Shown here: positions 22,026-33,669 of the stretch, one piece after another | Layout of the letters: each line of letters begins with the position of its first letter | Numbering within the stretch: position 1 is the first letter of the stretch | Source: Triticum aestivum | Taxonomy: Eukaryota > Streptophyta > Magnoliopsida > Poales > Poaceae | NCBI RefSeq assembly: GCF_018294505.1 | Contig: NC_057807.1 | Location: forward strand, 139,158,747-139,222,746 | Direction of reading: 5' to 3' | DNA: 64,000 nt | Made by a program: the position numbers and the translations under genes | Notes under the pieces: generated by a model | Database searches by the model: none | Seen by the model: the letters and a program-made list of their open reading frames with translations, nothing else | Told to the model about the DNA's origin: nothing

Positions 22026-23491
22026 CAGGGGTAGAACCTTCGGAGATGTTGAATGTTCCATGCGTTCTGGATGGGTACCCCCTCCTGGGTCTCCAAGCGC
22101 GCGGAGCCGGGCCTGGAAACATGAACAACCTTGAATGGGCCCTCCCACATGGGAGAGAGCTTGTGCAACCCCTCCCTGGAGAGAACCCGTCTGAGCACGA
22201 GGTCCCCTACCTCAAGACTTATGGGGCGGATGTTGCGGCAGTGGTACCGTCGTAGCGCCTGTTGATACCTTGCCGCTCGCAGCTCGGCCTCTCGAGAGCG
22301 TTCCTCCCCCAGCACGAGATCCATCCCCCGCATGGTGTCCTGCTACGTCTTGTCGAACTCCAGGACCCGTGCAGAACGATGCCTGACCTCGTGAGGGAGA
22401 ACGGCCTCCGCCCCATAGATGAGGAAGAATGGGGTCTCGCTAGTCGGATTGGCCGCGGTTGTGCGGATAGACCACAACACAGACTGGAGCTCGTCGTACT
22501 AGCCCCTGCCGCGGGCCTCCAGCTTCTTCTTGAAGGTCCTGGTTTTGAGGCCCCTCGGGACCTCCACGTTGGCTCGCTTGGCCTGGCCGTTGCTCCGGGG
22601 GTGTGGTACCAAAGCGTAGCATATGTGCATTCCAAGGTTAGCACAATACGTTTTGAAGAGATTATTGGTGAACTGCGAACCGTTGTCGGTGATGATGCGG
22701 TTAGGCACCCCAAATCGGCTCACGAGGCCCTTGATGAACTTGACTGTGGAGCCTGCTGGGATGGCGCGGACAGCTTTCACCTCAGCCCACTTGGTGAACT
22801 TGTCCACGACGACGTAGAGGTAGCGATAGTCCCCTGGCGCCCGAGGGAACGGGCCCAGAATGTCCAGCCCCCAAACTGCAAACAGCCATGAGAGGGGTAT
22901 AGTCTGCAGACCCCCTGCCGGCTGATGGATTTGCTTGGCGTGGAATTGGCAGGCCTCACAAGCGTTCACCAGCTCAACGGCATCACTGAGTGTTGTGGGC
23001 CAGTAGAATTCGTTGCGGAACGCCTTGCCAACGAGGGTTCGTGATGACGACTGATGCCCACAGTCTCCACCGTGTATGTTTGTCAACAACTCCTTCCCTT
23101 GCTCACTAGAAATGCAACGTAGGGACACGTCATTTGGTCGCCTCCGGTAGAGTTCTCCATCCTTGATGCAGTAGGCCGTGGCCTGCCGCGCCACATGCTC
23201 CGTGTCCTCCTTCTTCTCTGGAAGGGTCCCTTGCGTCAAGTAGTCCTTGAGCTCTTCGATCCAACACCCTTCTTGAGGCTCCAACGCCAGGAGCAGGCGT
23301 GCCCCTGAGGCCGGGCCGCGGGCCGGGGCTCCCGAGGCAGACGGCTGAGGGAGCTCCTCCCTAGGTTGCGCCGCGCTCGATAGTGATGGTGTCGCCGAGG
23401 GTTTGAAGAGTCGCTCCTCGAAGACGCCAGGCTCCTGAGGCAGCCGCCTTGGCGATGTCATCAACCTCTTGATTGGTGTCGCGAGGCACAT
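22025..23491 (-). pseudogene. Tat gypsy integrase, broken, catalytic Glu replaced
   Basis: From 23491 leftward the frame carries a linker, then the HHCC zinc-binding motif (HGGDCGHQSSSRTL ... CEACQFHAKQ) and the catalytic core with WGLDILGPF (first Asp) and IITDNGSQF (second Asp). The position of the catalytic Glu reads SNGQAKRAN instead of the family's GQAERAN, so Glu is Lys (codon 22577-22579). The frame breaks near 22500 and resumes in other frames with a C-terminal part ending LSPMWEGPFKVVHVSRPGS...HLRRFYP at 22025. Integrase inserts cDNA into chromosomes; this copy cannot be active. Confidence 0.8.
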
Positions 23492-24436
23492 GCTGCAACT
23501 CCAGCCCCCAGAACTGTTTCTCCATCCTGTGAACCTCCACGAGGTAGGCTTCCATGTGCTCGTCCTTCGGCTCGTATATTTTGTTGGAAAAGTTGACGAG
23601 GAGTTGTGAATCGCCCTTGATGATGAGGCGCTTTACCCCCAAGGTGACTGCGGCTTTCAAGCCTGCTATCAGGCCTTCGTACTCTGCTATGTTGTTGGAG
23701 ACCTTTTATCCGTGCTGGAAACAGAGTTGTACGGCGTAGTAGAGCTTGTCTGCGCCAGCCCCCGCGCCATGTTGGGAGAATGCCCCGTCGAAGTACATGA
23801 CCCAGCCATCCGGTGCCTCGATTCCTGGGGAAAGTGATCGGTCCTTGCCTGCCTCGAGTCCCGGTGCCTCTGCCCATTCTGCCACAAAATCTGGAAGTGC
23901 GGCTCCCTTGATGACTCTGGTCGTGCTAAATTCTAGCTGAAACGCTTATAGTTCGATGTTCCATTCAGCGACTATTCCAGCTGAATTGGGGCTCCTGAGT
24001 ACTCGTTCCAAGGGGTACGCTGAGACGACCTTGATGGGATGGCCTTGGAAGTAGTGTCGCAGCTTGCGTGAGGCTACCAATAGCGCGAGGAGGAGTTTTT
24101 GAGGCATGGGGTACCGCGCCCTTGCGTCTTGTAGCACCGTGCTGACAAAGTACACGGGGTGCTCGACGAGGTTGAGGGTGTTGGCGCAGCTTGCGTCCTC
24201 CGGAGGTTGAGGCACCTCCTGAGACGAGCGAGCCCCCAGCGCTTGGTTGCCTGGAGAGGTCTCCTCTGCTCCAGGTGCGTTCCCCTGCTGCGGCTGATCC
24301 TTTACAGGCGCGGTCTTCGTGAGGCTGTCTTGGCTTTGCTTCGCTTTGGCCCGCCAGGGCTATGCTGGTGGAGTAGGGAGTGGCCGCAAGGTAGAGCACC
24401 AGGGGCTCCCGAGGGCGCGGAGCTACCATCACTGGA
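23361..24436 (-). pseudogene. Tat gypsy RNase H pair (RT-linked and additional RNase H), fragmented
   Basis: 24436-23965 carries the end of RT and first RNase H ([55 protein letters not shown]). 23880-23361 carries a second RNase H with YFDGAFSQHGAG, an Asn-Ile-Ala-Glu-Tyr-type centre, GVKRLIIKGDSQLLVN and HVPRDTNQEVDDIAKAA, spread across shifted frames. Two RNase H domains in tandem mark the Tat lineage. The upstream RT palm with its YVDD motif is missing: sequence passes straight into Sabrina-like DNA at about 24437. Confidence 0.75.
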
Positions 24437-24738
24437 GATAATCTAGTTCATCCAAATTACTAGGAATTGGTTCATCATAATTGGATCCCTTAAAAAGATT
24501 GGCAACCGGATCAAGATCCATGGACTTTTAGTGAGCGAAGATGCAAGCAAAAAGAAGGTACAAGCAAACATAAGATCGAATGGAAGAAGGGCGAATAAAA
24601 CGGCAAGGGTGAAGTGGGGGAGAGGAAAACGAGAGGCAAATGGCAAATAATGTAATGCGAGAGATAGGGATTGTGATGGGTACTTGGTATGTTGACTTTT
24701 GCGTAAGCCTCCCCAGCAACGGCGCCAGAAATTCTTCT
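24437..24738 (-). mobile_element. Truncated Sabrina-like internal 5' end (PBS and ORF start)
   Basis: The segment matches 29830-30131 at a constant offset of 5393 bp: the primer-site complement (24711-24727), spacer and the first ~26 codons of the Sabrina ORF (ATG at 24519-24521). It lies outside the 3' LTR of the neighbouring element, where host sequence is expected. It is therefore the remnant of a second element sharing that LTR, cut off at the junction with the gypsy RNase H. Confidence 0.8.
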
Positions 24739-26277
24739 TGCTACGTCTCGAGCTTGCGTTGGTTTTGCCCGAAGAGGAGGGGGTGATGCAGCACAGTAGT
24801 GTAAGTATTTCCCTCAGTTTTTGAGAACCAAGGTATCAATCCAGTAGGAGGTCACGCGCAAGTCCCTCGTACCTGCACAAAACGATAGCAACTCGCAACC
24901 AACGCTTAGGGGTTGTCAATCCCTTCATGGTCACTTATGAGAGTGAGATCTGATAGAGATAATATTTTTGGTATTTTTGGTATAAAGATGCAAAGTAAAA
25001 AGTAAAAGGCAAAGCAAGTAAATAAAGTGATGGAGATTGATATGATGAGAATAGACCCGGGGGCCATAGGTTTCACTAGTGGCTTCTCTCAAGAGCATAG
25101 ATATTCTACGGTGGGTGAACAAATTACTGTTGAGCAATTGATAGAATTGAGCATAGTTATAAGGTTATCTAGGTATGATCATGTATATAGGCATCACGTC
25201 CGTGACAAGTAGATCGAAACGATTCTGCATCTACTACTATTAGTCCACTCATCGACCGCTATCCAGCATGCATCTAGAGTATTAAGTTAAAAACTGAGTA
25301 ACGACTTAAGCAAGATGACATGATGTAGAGGAATAAATTCATGCAATATGATAAATACCCCATCTTGTTATCCTCGATGGCAACAATACAATATGTGCCT
25401 TGCAACTCTTTCTGTCACTGAGTAAGGACACCGCAAGATTGAACCCAAAGCCATGCACTTCTCCCATTGCGAGAACTACCAATCTAGTTGGCCAAACCAA
25501 ACGGATAATTCGAAGAGACTTGCAAAGATAACTCAATCATACATAAAAGAATTCAGAGAATATTCAAATATTATTCATAGATAAGCTGGATCATAAACCC
25601 ACAATTCATCGGTCTCAACAACCGCAAAAAGAAGATTACATCGAATAGATCTCCACGAGAGAGGGGGGAACATTGTATTGAGATCCAAAAAGAGAGAAGA
25701 AGCCATCTAGCTACTAGCTATGGACCCGAAGGTCTGAAGTAAACTACTCACACTTCATCGGAGAGGCTATGGTGTTGATGTAGAAGCCCTCCGTGGTGGA
25801 TGCCCTCTCCGGCGGAGCTCCGGAACAGGCCCCAAGATGGGATCTCGTGGATACAGGAAGTTGCGGCGGTGGAATTAGGTTTTTGGCTCCGTTTCTGATC
25901 ATAGGGGGATACGTAGGTATATATAGCAGGAAGGAGTACGTCGGTGGAGCTCCGAGGGGCCCACAAGGTAGGGGGGCGCGCCCTCCACCCTCGTGACCGC
26001 CTCGTGGCTTTCTTGACGGAGGGTCCAAGTCTCCTGGATCTTATCTGATGAGTAAATCACGTTCCCGAAGGTTTCATTCCGTTTGGACTCCGTTTGATAT
26101 TCTGTTTCTTCGAAATACTGAAAAAGGTAAAAAACAGCAAGTCTGGGCTGGGCCTCCAGTTAATAGGTTAGTCCCAAAAATAATATAAAAGTGGAAAATA
26201 AAGCCCATTATAGTCCAAAACAGTAGATAAAGTAGCATGGAGCAATCAAAAATTATAGATACATTGGAGACGTATCA
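24739..26277 (-). repeat. Sabrina-like 3' LTR, 1539 bp
   Basis: It starts TGCTACGTCTCGAGC and ends GGAGACGTATCA on the plus strand. It is nearly identical to 30132-31679, with a few substitutions and short indels, so the element is young relative to the host gypsy. Confidence 0.85.
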
Positions 26278-29110
26278 AGCATCCCCAAGCTTAATTCCTG
26301 CTCATCCTCGAGTAGGTAAATGATAAAAAGAGAATTTTTGATGCGGAGTAATACTTTGGAATAATTTCAATGTAAATCTTCTTAATCATGGTATGAATAT
26401 TCAGATCCGAAAGATTCAAGACAAAAGTTCGTATTGACACAAAAATAATAATACTTCAAGCATACTAATCAAAGTAATCATGTCTTCTCAAAATAACATG
26501 GCAAAAGAAAGTTCATCCCTACAAAATCATATAGTTAGGCTATGCTTCATTTTCGTCACACAAAGATGTTCCCAACTTCTATACCCCCGATGACAAGCCA
26601 AGCAATTGTTTCATACTTCAATAATCTCAAACTTTTTCAACCTTCATGCAATACATGAGCGTGAGCCATGGATATAGCACTATGGGTGGAATAGAATATG
26701 ATGATGGGGATTGTGTGGAGAAGACAAAAAAGGAGAAAGTCTCACATCAACGAAGCTAATCAATGAGCTATGGAGATGCCCATCGATTGATGTTAATGCA
26801 AGGAGTAGGGATTGCCATGCAACGGATGCACTAGAGCTATGAATGCTCAACAAAAGAAAACTAGTGGGTGTGCATCCAACTTGCTTGCTCATGAAGACCT
26901 AGGGCATTTTGAGGAAGCCCATCGTAGGAATATACAAGCCAAGTTCTATAATGAAAAATTCCCACTAGTATGAACAAGACAACTTATGAGACTCACTATA
27001 TGAAAAAAAGGTGCTACTTTGAAGCACAATATATGAGATTCACTACATGAAGAACAAGGTGCTACTTTGAAGCACAAGTGTGGAAAAAGAGATAGTAGCA
27101 TTGCCCTTTTTCTTTTTTCTTTTTTTGGGCCTTTTTTTGGCCTTTCTTTTTGTTTGGCCTTTTTTTGGGCAATGCTCTAATAATGATGATCATCACACTT
27201 TCATTACAACATATGAATTACAACTCGAAACTAGAACAAGATATGACTCTATATGAATGCCTCCGGCGGTGTACCGGGATGGTGCAACGAATCAAGAGTG
27301 ACATGTATGAAAAATAATGCATGGTGGCTTTGCCACAAATACGATGTCAACTACAAGATCATGCAATGGCACTATGACAAAAGTAATGCATGTCACGATG
27401 ATGATGGTGGAAGTTGCATGGCAATATATCTCGGAATGGCTATGGAAATGCCATAATAGGTAGGTATGGTGGCTGTTTTGAGGAAGATAACAGGAGGTTT
27501 ATGTGTGATAGAGCGTATCGTATCACGGGGTTTGGATGCACCGGTGAAGTTTGCACCAACTCTCAAGGTGAGAAAGGGCAATGCACGGTACCGAAGAGGC
27601 TAGCAATGGCGGAAAGGTGAGAGTGTGTATAATCCATGGACTCAACATTAGTCAAAAGAACTCATATACTTATTGCAAAAATTTAGAAGTCATCAAAAAT
27701 CAAGTACTATGTGCATGCTCCTAGGGGGATAGATTGGTAGGAAAAGACCATCGCTCGTCCCCGACCGCCACTCATAAGGATGCACAAGCCGGGTACACTT
27801 CATGCTTCAAATTTGTTACACAACTTTAACCATACGTGCATGCTACGGGATTTGCTAACTTCAACACGAGCATTTCTCAAATTCATAATCACCCAACTAG
27901 CACGACTATGATATTATCACCTCCATATCTCAAAACAATTATCAAGCATCAAACTTATCTTAGTATTCAATGCACTCAAAAGAAAGTTTCACATATCTTG
28001 AATACCAAGTATATTAACATTAAGCAAATTACCATGCTATTAAAGACTCTCAAAATAATCTAAGTGAAGCATGAGAGATCAAGTTTATTTAAAACAAATC
28101 CACCACCGTGCTCAAAAAGATCTAAGTGAAGCACTAGAGCAAAAATTATCACGCTCAAAAAGATATAAGTGAAGCACATAGAGTATTCTAACAAATTCCA
28201 ATTCATGTATGGCTCTCTCAAAAGGTGTGTACAGCAAGGATGATTGTGGTAAACTAACTAGCAAAGACACAAATAATACAAGACGCTCCAAGCAAAACAC
28301 ATATCATGTTGGTGAATAAAAATATAGCTCCAAGTAAATTACCGATGGAAGTGGACGAAAGAGGGGATGCCTTCCGGGGCATCCCCAAGCTTTGACTTTT
28401 TGGTGTCCTTGGATTATCTTGGGGGTGCCATGGGCATCCCCAAGCTTAGGCTCTTGCCACTCCTTGTTCCATAATCCATCAAAAGAATTCACCCAAAACT
28501 TGAAAACTTCACAACACAAAACTCAACAGAAATCTCGTGAGCTCCGTTAGAGAAAGAAAACAAAAGACTACTTCAAGGTACTGTAATGAACTCATTCTTT
28601 ATTTATATTGGTGTTAAACCTACTGTATTCCAACATCTCTATGGTTTATAAACTATTTTACTAGCCATAGATTCATCAAAATAAGCAAACAACACACGAA
28701 AAACAGAATCTGTCAAAAACAGAACAGTCTGTAGTAATCTGTAACTAACACAAACTTCTGGAACTCTAAAAAATTCTACCAAAATAGGAAGTCCTGGACA
28801 ATTTGTTTATTGATCAGCAGAAAAAAGAATCAACGCAAAATCACTCTCCAGTAAAATGGCAGCTAATCTCGTGAGCACTAAAGTTTCTGTTTTTCAGCAG
28901 AATCAAATCAACTATCATCGTAGGTTATCCTATAGGTCCTACTTGGCACAAACACTAATTAAAACATAAAACCACATCCAAACAGAAGGTAGATGGATTA
29001 TTTATTCCTAAACAGAAGCAAAAACAAAAAACACAAAATAAAATTGGGTTGCCTCCCAACAAGCGCTATCGTTTAACGCCCCTAGCTAGGCATTGAGATT
29101 ATGATGATGC
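26278..29110. other. Sabrina-like internal non-coding region
   Basis: AT-rich, with a T-rich tract near 27110-27170 and no domain-bearing ORF. It holds repeated GCATCCCCAAGCTT motifs at 26279, 28379 and 28434, and the double-hairpin module described separately. Confidence 0.6.
28363..28447. repeat. Double-hairpin module 1
   Basis: Hairpin A is GGGGATGCC-TTCCGG-GGCATCCCC (28363-28386), perfect 9-bp arms. Hairpin B, about 30 bp on, is CTTGGGGGTGCC-ATG-GGCATCCCCAAG (28418-28444). Both end in the CCCCAAGCTT motif. Matching modules occur at 62207 and 62944 in the second element. Confidence 0.8.
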
Positions 29111-29914
29111 TCACATGAAAGATAGGAATTGAAGCACAAAGAGAGCATCATAAAACATGTGACAAACACACTTAAGTCTAGCATACTTTCTATGCATAGG
29201 CATCTTGTAAGCAAACAAATTATCAAGGCAAGCAAAAACTGGCATATGCAAGGAAGAACAAAGAGATGATAGCAATCTCAACATGAAGAGAGGTAATTTA
29301 GTAACACGAAAACTTCTACAACCATATTTTCCTCTCTTATAATAATTACATGTAGGATCATAAGCAAATTCAACAATATAGCTATCACAAAACATATTCT
29401 TAACACGATCCACATATATGCAAAGTTGACACTCTCCCAAAATAGTGGGATTAATATTAACTAAAGTCATGACCTCTCCAAACCCACTTTTATCAAAAAC
29501 TTCATAAGATTGAACATTATCCAAATATGTGGGATCTAAAGTTGACACTCTTCCAAACCTACCTTCAATATTATTGCAAACACTATTATCAATCTCATAT
29601 TCATCATGGGGATTAAATAAATTTTCAAGATCATAAGAAGAATCACCCCAATCATGATCATTGCAACAAGTAGAGGACATAGCAAAACTAGCATCCCCAA
29701 GCTTAGGGTTTTGCATCTTATTAGCACAATTGACAACAAAAGTTTTTATAATAAAATCATTCCAATCATGCTTTTTATTCAAAGATCTATCGTGAGTCAC
29801 TTCACGGATTTCAGGCAAAACCTTATAAAGATAATCTAGTGCATCCAAATTACTAGGAATTGGTTCATCATAATTGGATCCCTTAAAAAGATTGGCAAGC
29901 GGATCAAGATCCAT
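29111..29914 (-). CDS. Uncharacterised ORF of Sabrina-like element, 267 aa
   Basis: Intact frame from ATG 29912-29914 (MDLDPLANLFKGSNYDEP) to the stop at 29111, beginning about 190 bp inside the primer binding site, where gag would normally start. I see no capsid or zinc-knuckle motif. The N-terminal half is acidic; the C-terminal ~95 residues are Cys/Leu-rich and basic (YIVEF...NYYKRGKYGCR...YKMPMHRKYARLKC...QFLSFM). The same C-terminal pattern recurs in the diverged element at 63680, which argues that the protein has been under selection in this family. It may be a degenerate gag or a family-specific protein. Confidence 0.6.
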   Translation of the reverse strand: MDLDPLANLFKGSNYDEPIPSNLDALDYLYKVLPEIREVTHDRSLNKKHDWNDFIIKTFVVNCANKMQNPKLGDASFAMSSTCCNDHDWGDSSYDLENLFNPHDEYEIDNSVCNNIEGRFGRVSTLDPTYLDNVQSYEVFDKSGFGEVMTLVNINPTILGECQLCIYVDRVKNMFCDSYIVEFAYDPTCNYYKRGKYGCRSFRVTKLPLFMLRLLSSLCSSLHMPVFACLDNLFAYKMPMHRKYARLKCVCHMFYDALFVLQFLSFM

Positions 29915-30103
29915 GGACTTTTAGCGAGCGAAGATGCAAGCAAAAAGAAGGTACAAGCAAACATAAGATCGAATGGAAGAAGGGCGAATAAAACGGCAAG
30001 GGTGAAGTGGGGGAGAGGAAAACGAGAGGCAAATGGCAAATAATGTAATGCGAGAGATAGGGATTGTGATGGGTACTTGGTATGTTGACTTTTGCATAAG
30101 CCT

Positions 30104-30120
30104 CCCCGGCAACGGCGCCA
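30104..30120 (-). other. Primer binding site of Sabrina-like element
   Basis: The complement TGGCGCCGTTGCCGGGG is the standard gypsy primer site of grass elements and is placed 11 bp inside the right LTR. A one-base variant lies at 24711-24727. Confidence 0.8.
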
Positions 30121-30131
30121 GAAATTCTTCT

Positions 30132-31679
30132 TGCTACGTCTCGAGCTTGCGTTGGTTTTCCCCGAAGAGGAGGGGGTGATGCAGCACAATAGCGTAAGTA
30201 TTTCCCTCAGTTTTTGAGAACCAAGGTATCAATCTAGTAGGAGGTCACGCGCAAGTCCCTCGTACCTGCACAAAACGATAGCAACTCGCAACCAACGCTT
30301 AGGGGTTGTCAATCCCTTCACGGTCACTTACGAGAGTGAGATCTGATAGAGATAATATTTTTAGTATTTTTGGTATAAAGATGCAAAGTAAAAAGTAAAA
30401 GGCAAAGCAAGTAAATAAAGTGATGGAGATTGATATGATGAGAATAGACCCGGGGGCCATAGGTTTCACTAGTGGCTTCTCTCAAGAGCATAGATATTCT
30501 ACGGTGGGTGAACAAATTACTGTTGAGCAATTGATAGAATTGAGCATAGTTACGAGGTTATCTAGGTATGATCATGTATATAGGAATCACGTCCGTGACA
30601 AGTAGATCGAAACAATTCTGCATCTACTACTATTACTCCACTCATCGACCGCTATCCAGCATGCATCTAGAGTATTAAGTTAAAATAGAGTAACGCCTGA
30701 AGCAAGATGACATGATGAAGAGGAATAAATTCATGCAATATGATAAATACCCCATCTTGTTATCCTCGATGGCAACAATACAATATGTGCCTTGCAACTC
30801 TTTCTATCACTGAGTAAGGACACCGCAAGATTGAACCCAAATCCATGCACTTCTCCCATTGCAAGAACTACCAATCTAGTTGGCCAAACCAAACAGATAA
30901 TTCGAAGAGACTTGCAAATATAACTCAATCATACATAAAAGAATTTAGAGAAGATTCAAATATTATTCATAGATAAGCTGGATCATAAACCCACAATTCA
31001 TCGGTCTCACCAAAGAAGATTACATCGAATAGATCTCCATGAGAGAGGGGGAGAACATTGTATTGAGATCCAAAAAGAGAGAAGAAGCCATCTAGCTACT
31101 AGCTATGGACCCGAAGGTCTGAAGTAAACTACTCACACTTCATCGGAGAGGCTATGGTGTTGATGTAGAAGCCCTCCATGGTGGGTGCCCTCTCCGGTGG
31201 AGCTCCGGAACAGGCCCCAAGATGGGATCTCGTGGATACAGGAAGTTGCGGCGGTGGAATTAGGTTTTTGGCTCCGTTTCTGATCATACAGGGATACGTA
31301 GGTATATATAGGAGGAAGGAGTACGTCGGTGGAGCTCCGAGGGGCCCACGAGGTAGGGGGCGCACCCAGGGGGGAGGGCGCGCCCTCCACCCTCGTGACC
31401 GCCTCGTGGCTTTCTTGACGGAGGGTCCAAGTCTCCTGGATCTTATCTGATGAGTAAATCATGTTCCCGAAGGTTTCATTCCGTTTGGACTCCGTTTGAT
31501 ATTCTGTTTCTTTGAAATACTGAAAAAGGCAAAAAATAGCAAGTCTGGGCTGGGCCTCCGGTTAATAGGTTAGTCCCAAAAATAATATAAAAGTGGAAAA
31601 TAAAGCCCATTATAGTACAAAACAGTAGATAAAGTAGCATGGAGCAATCAAAAATTATAGATACGTTGGAGACGTATCA
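30132..31679 (-). repeat. Sabrina-like 5' LTR, 1548 bp
   Basis: Same termini as the left LTR. The right border adjoins gypsy RT sequence directly (TATCA|TATAGCAG) and no target duplication is found because the left border is truncated. Confidence 0.85.
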
Positions 31680-33259
31680 TATAGCAGTACACTCCACACG
31701 GGGTTAGGAAAGCCGTTTCTCCAGGTCTTCTACCGCCATCTTGATCTGGTGATAGCCCGTGAAGGCATCCAGGAAGCACAACAGGTCACACTCAGTGGTG
31801 GAGTCGACAATCTGGTCGATGCGGGGGAGCGGAAATGGATCCTGCGGGCAGGCTTTGTTGAGGTTGGTGAAGTCGACACACATGCGTTCCTTTCATCCCT
31901 TCTTCGGCACGACGACCGGGTTAGCCAACCAATCTGGGTAGTGGACCTCGCGAATAACCCCTGCTGCCTCTAGCTTGCGGGTCTCTTGGACGATGAAAGC
32001 TTACTTCTCAGTGGACTGCCGCCTCGCCTTCTGCTTCACGGGGCGCACGTTGGGGCACACGTTGAGGTGATGCTCAATCACACCCCTTGGGACCCCTGCT
32101 AGCTGATCAGGTTCCCATGTGAACACCTTCTTGTTTGCATGCAGGAACTTCACCAAGGCCTCCTCCTGCTCGTGTTCGAGGTTGGCACCTATGGTGAAGG
32201 TGGCGTCAATGGATCCGTCCTCGTCGACCGGTACCTGCTTCTTCTTAGCCGGTGCAGCCCCCTTGGGCTCGAGGGCGTCAGTGTTGGCGAGCTGCACCAC
32301 CGCGGCCATCTTGAAAGCAAGCTTGAGCGCCTGCAGTGCATCCCTTGTGTCTCCTGACACGGTAAGGACGCCGCTGCTCCCGGGCATCTTCATGAGATTG
32401 TACGCCGGGTGAGTTGCTGCCATGAACTGGGCTAAGGCCGGGTAGCCGTAGATGGCATTGTAGGGGAGGCCGATGGGGGTGATGTCGAAGTTGATCAGCT
32501 CTGTGCGGAAGTTATTGTAGGTGCCGAAGGTCACCGGGAGGCGAATCTGTCCCAAGGAGGCGGTGGAACCTACTCCGACGCCCGAGAAAGGCCTGCTGGG
32601 CTGAAGCCACTCTAGTGGCACGTGGAGGAGGCTGAAGGCCTCCACTGAGAGCATGTTGAGGCCGGCACCGCTGTCGATAAGGGTCCTGGTGACGGCCACT
32701 TGGCAGATGGTGGGGGTGCACAGCATCGGGAGCGCACCCGAACCGGCGAGGTTGGAGGGGTGATCGTCCGAGTTGAAGGTCAGATCGGCCTCGGGCGCCA
32801 CCCAGCCCAGGGGGGCTTCTCGGCGCTTGGAGGCGGCACCGATCTGGCGGGTGAATGGCTTGACATGGCGGCTCAAAGGTGGCGCCTGTGAGCCGCCCAG
32901 GAGATCTGCGACAACCGAGGGCACTAGCGCGGCGTAATGGGCGAGGAAGAGGTCGCACAGCCCCCCCAGGAGGTCACAGAGGCCGTCGGTAGGTGGAATA
33001 GCCACATGCGCGGAACGCCGGTGAGGGCCATGAGAAACCAGTTGGCCATCACCCTGTCGTCGCCCCCGGCCTTGAGGACAGCCTCCTCGTGCGCCAGCAG
33101 GAAAACCAGCGGATCCGTCGCGCCGTTGTAGCGCGGTGGCATCTCTGGCTTGAACTTGTGTGGCCACTGCACCTGTCGCAAGGCGGGAGCCAAGGCTCGG
33201 AGCCCCCTGGCCCCAGTGCCGGCATCGGCTGCTGGAGCGGGCGGCGCGTTGTCCGTCAT
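31680..33259 (-). pseudogene. Tat gypsy gag-protease-RT start, truncated
   Basis: From the ATG at 33257-33259 (MTDNAPPAPAADAG) a gag capsid start is read (PPRYNGATDPLVFLLAHEEAVLKAG ... MALTGVPRMW), then a frameshift near 32990 and a shortened gag. The protease has the active-site IDSGAG (about 32665-32676). Next comes the RT approach region (KVFTWEPDQLAGVPRG) with a stop at 32001, then RT motifs up to GYHQIKMAVED. The frame is cut off at 31680 before the catalytic YVDD motif by the Sabrina-like insertion. Confidence 0.75.
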
Positions 33260-33336
33260 GAGGGCGAAACGCGATGTCAGTGGAGAGCGGGTCGTCGGAA
33301 GGGAGAACTTCGGTGCCCCCTACCTGGCGTGCCAAA

Positions 33337-33633
33337 TGTCGGATTTTTGGTTCCGGCAGACCCTTGAGGTTCGAACACTAGGGTGCGCACGAAGATCTTT
33401 CCCCTACCAGCTCACGTCTTGATGCTCGCAAGGAATCTAAGCTAGAAAGAAGAACACACACGGGACACGAGGTTTATACTGGTTCAGGCCACCATTGTGG
33501 TGTAATACCCTACTCCAGTGTGTGGTGTGGTGTATTGCCTCAGGGGTTGATAACGAACAGTACAAAGGGAGAACAGCCTCGCGAGGGGCTGTTCTTGAGC
33601 TGGTGCGATGAACTGCTTGGGTGAGTTCAGTCG

Positions 33634-33669
<36 letters not shown>

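Larger units (their letters stand above)
24739..31679 (-). mobile_element. Sabrina-like non-autonomous gypsy element
   Basis: LTRs at 24739-26277 (3') and 30132-31679 (5') begin TGATACGTCTCCAACG on the minus strand and end CGTAGCA. The primer-site complement CCCCGGCAACGGCGCCA at 30104-30120 lies 11 bp inside the right LTR. The 3.85-kb internal region holds one 267-codon ORF and no protease, RT, RNase H or integrase, as expected for Sabrina-type defective elements. LTR termini and internal AAGCTTGGGGATGC polypurine tract match the Sabrina type as I remember it; exact family needs a library search. Confidence 0.75.

Noticed and set aside
22262..22891. 209-codon plus-strand ORF over integrase
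   Set aside because: It is the reverse complement of the recognised integrase core.
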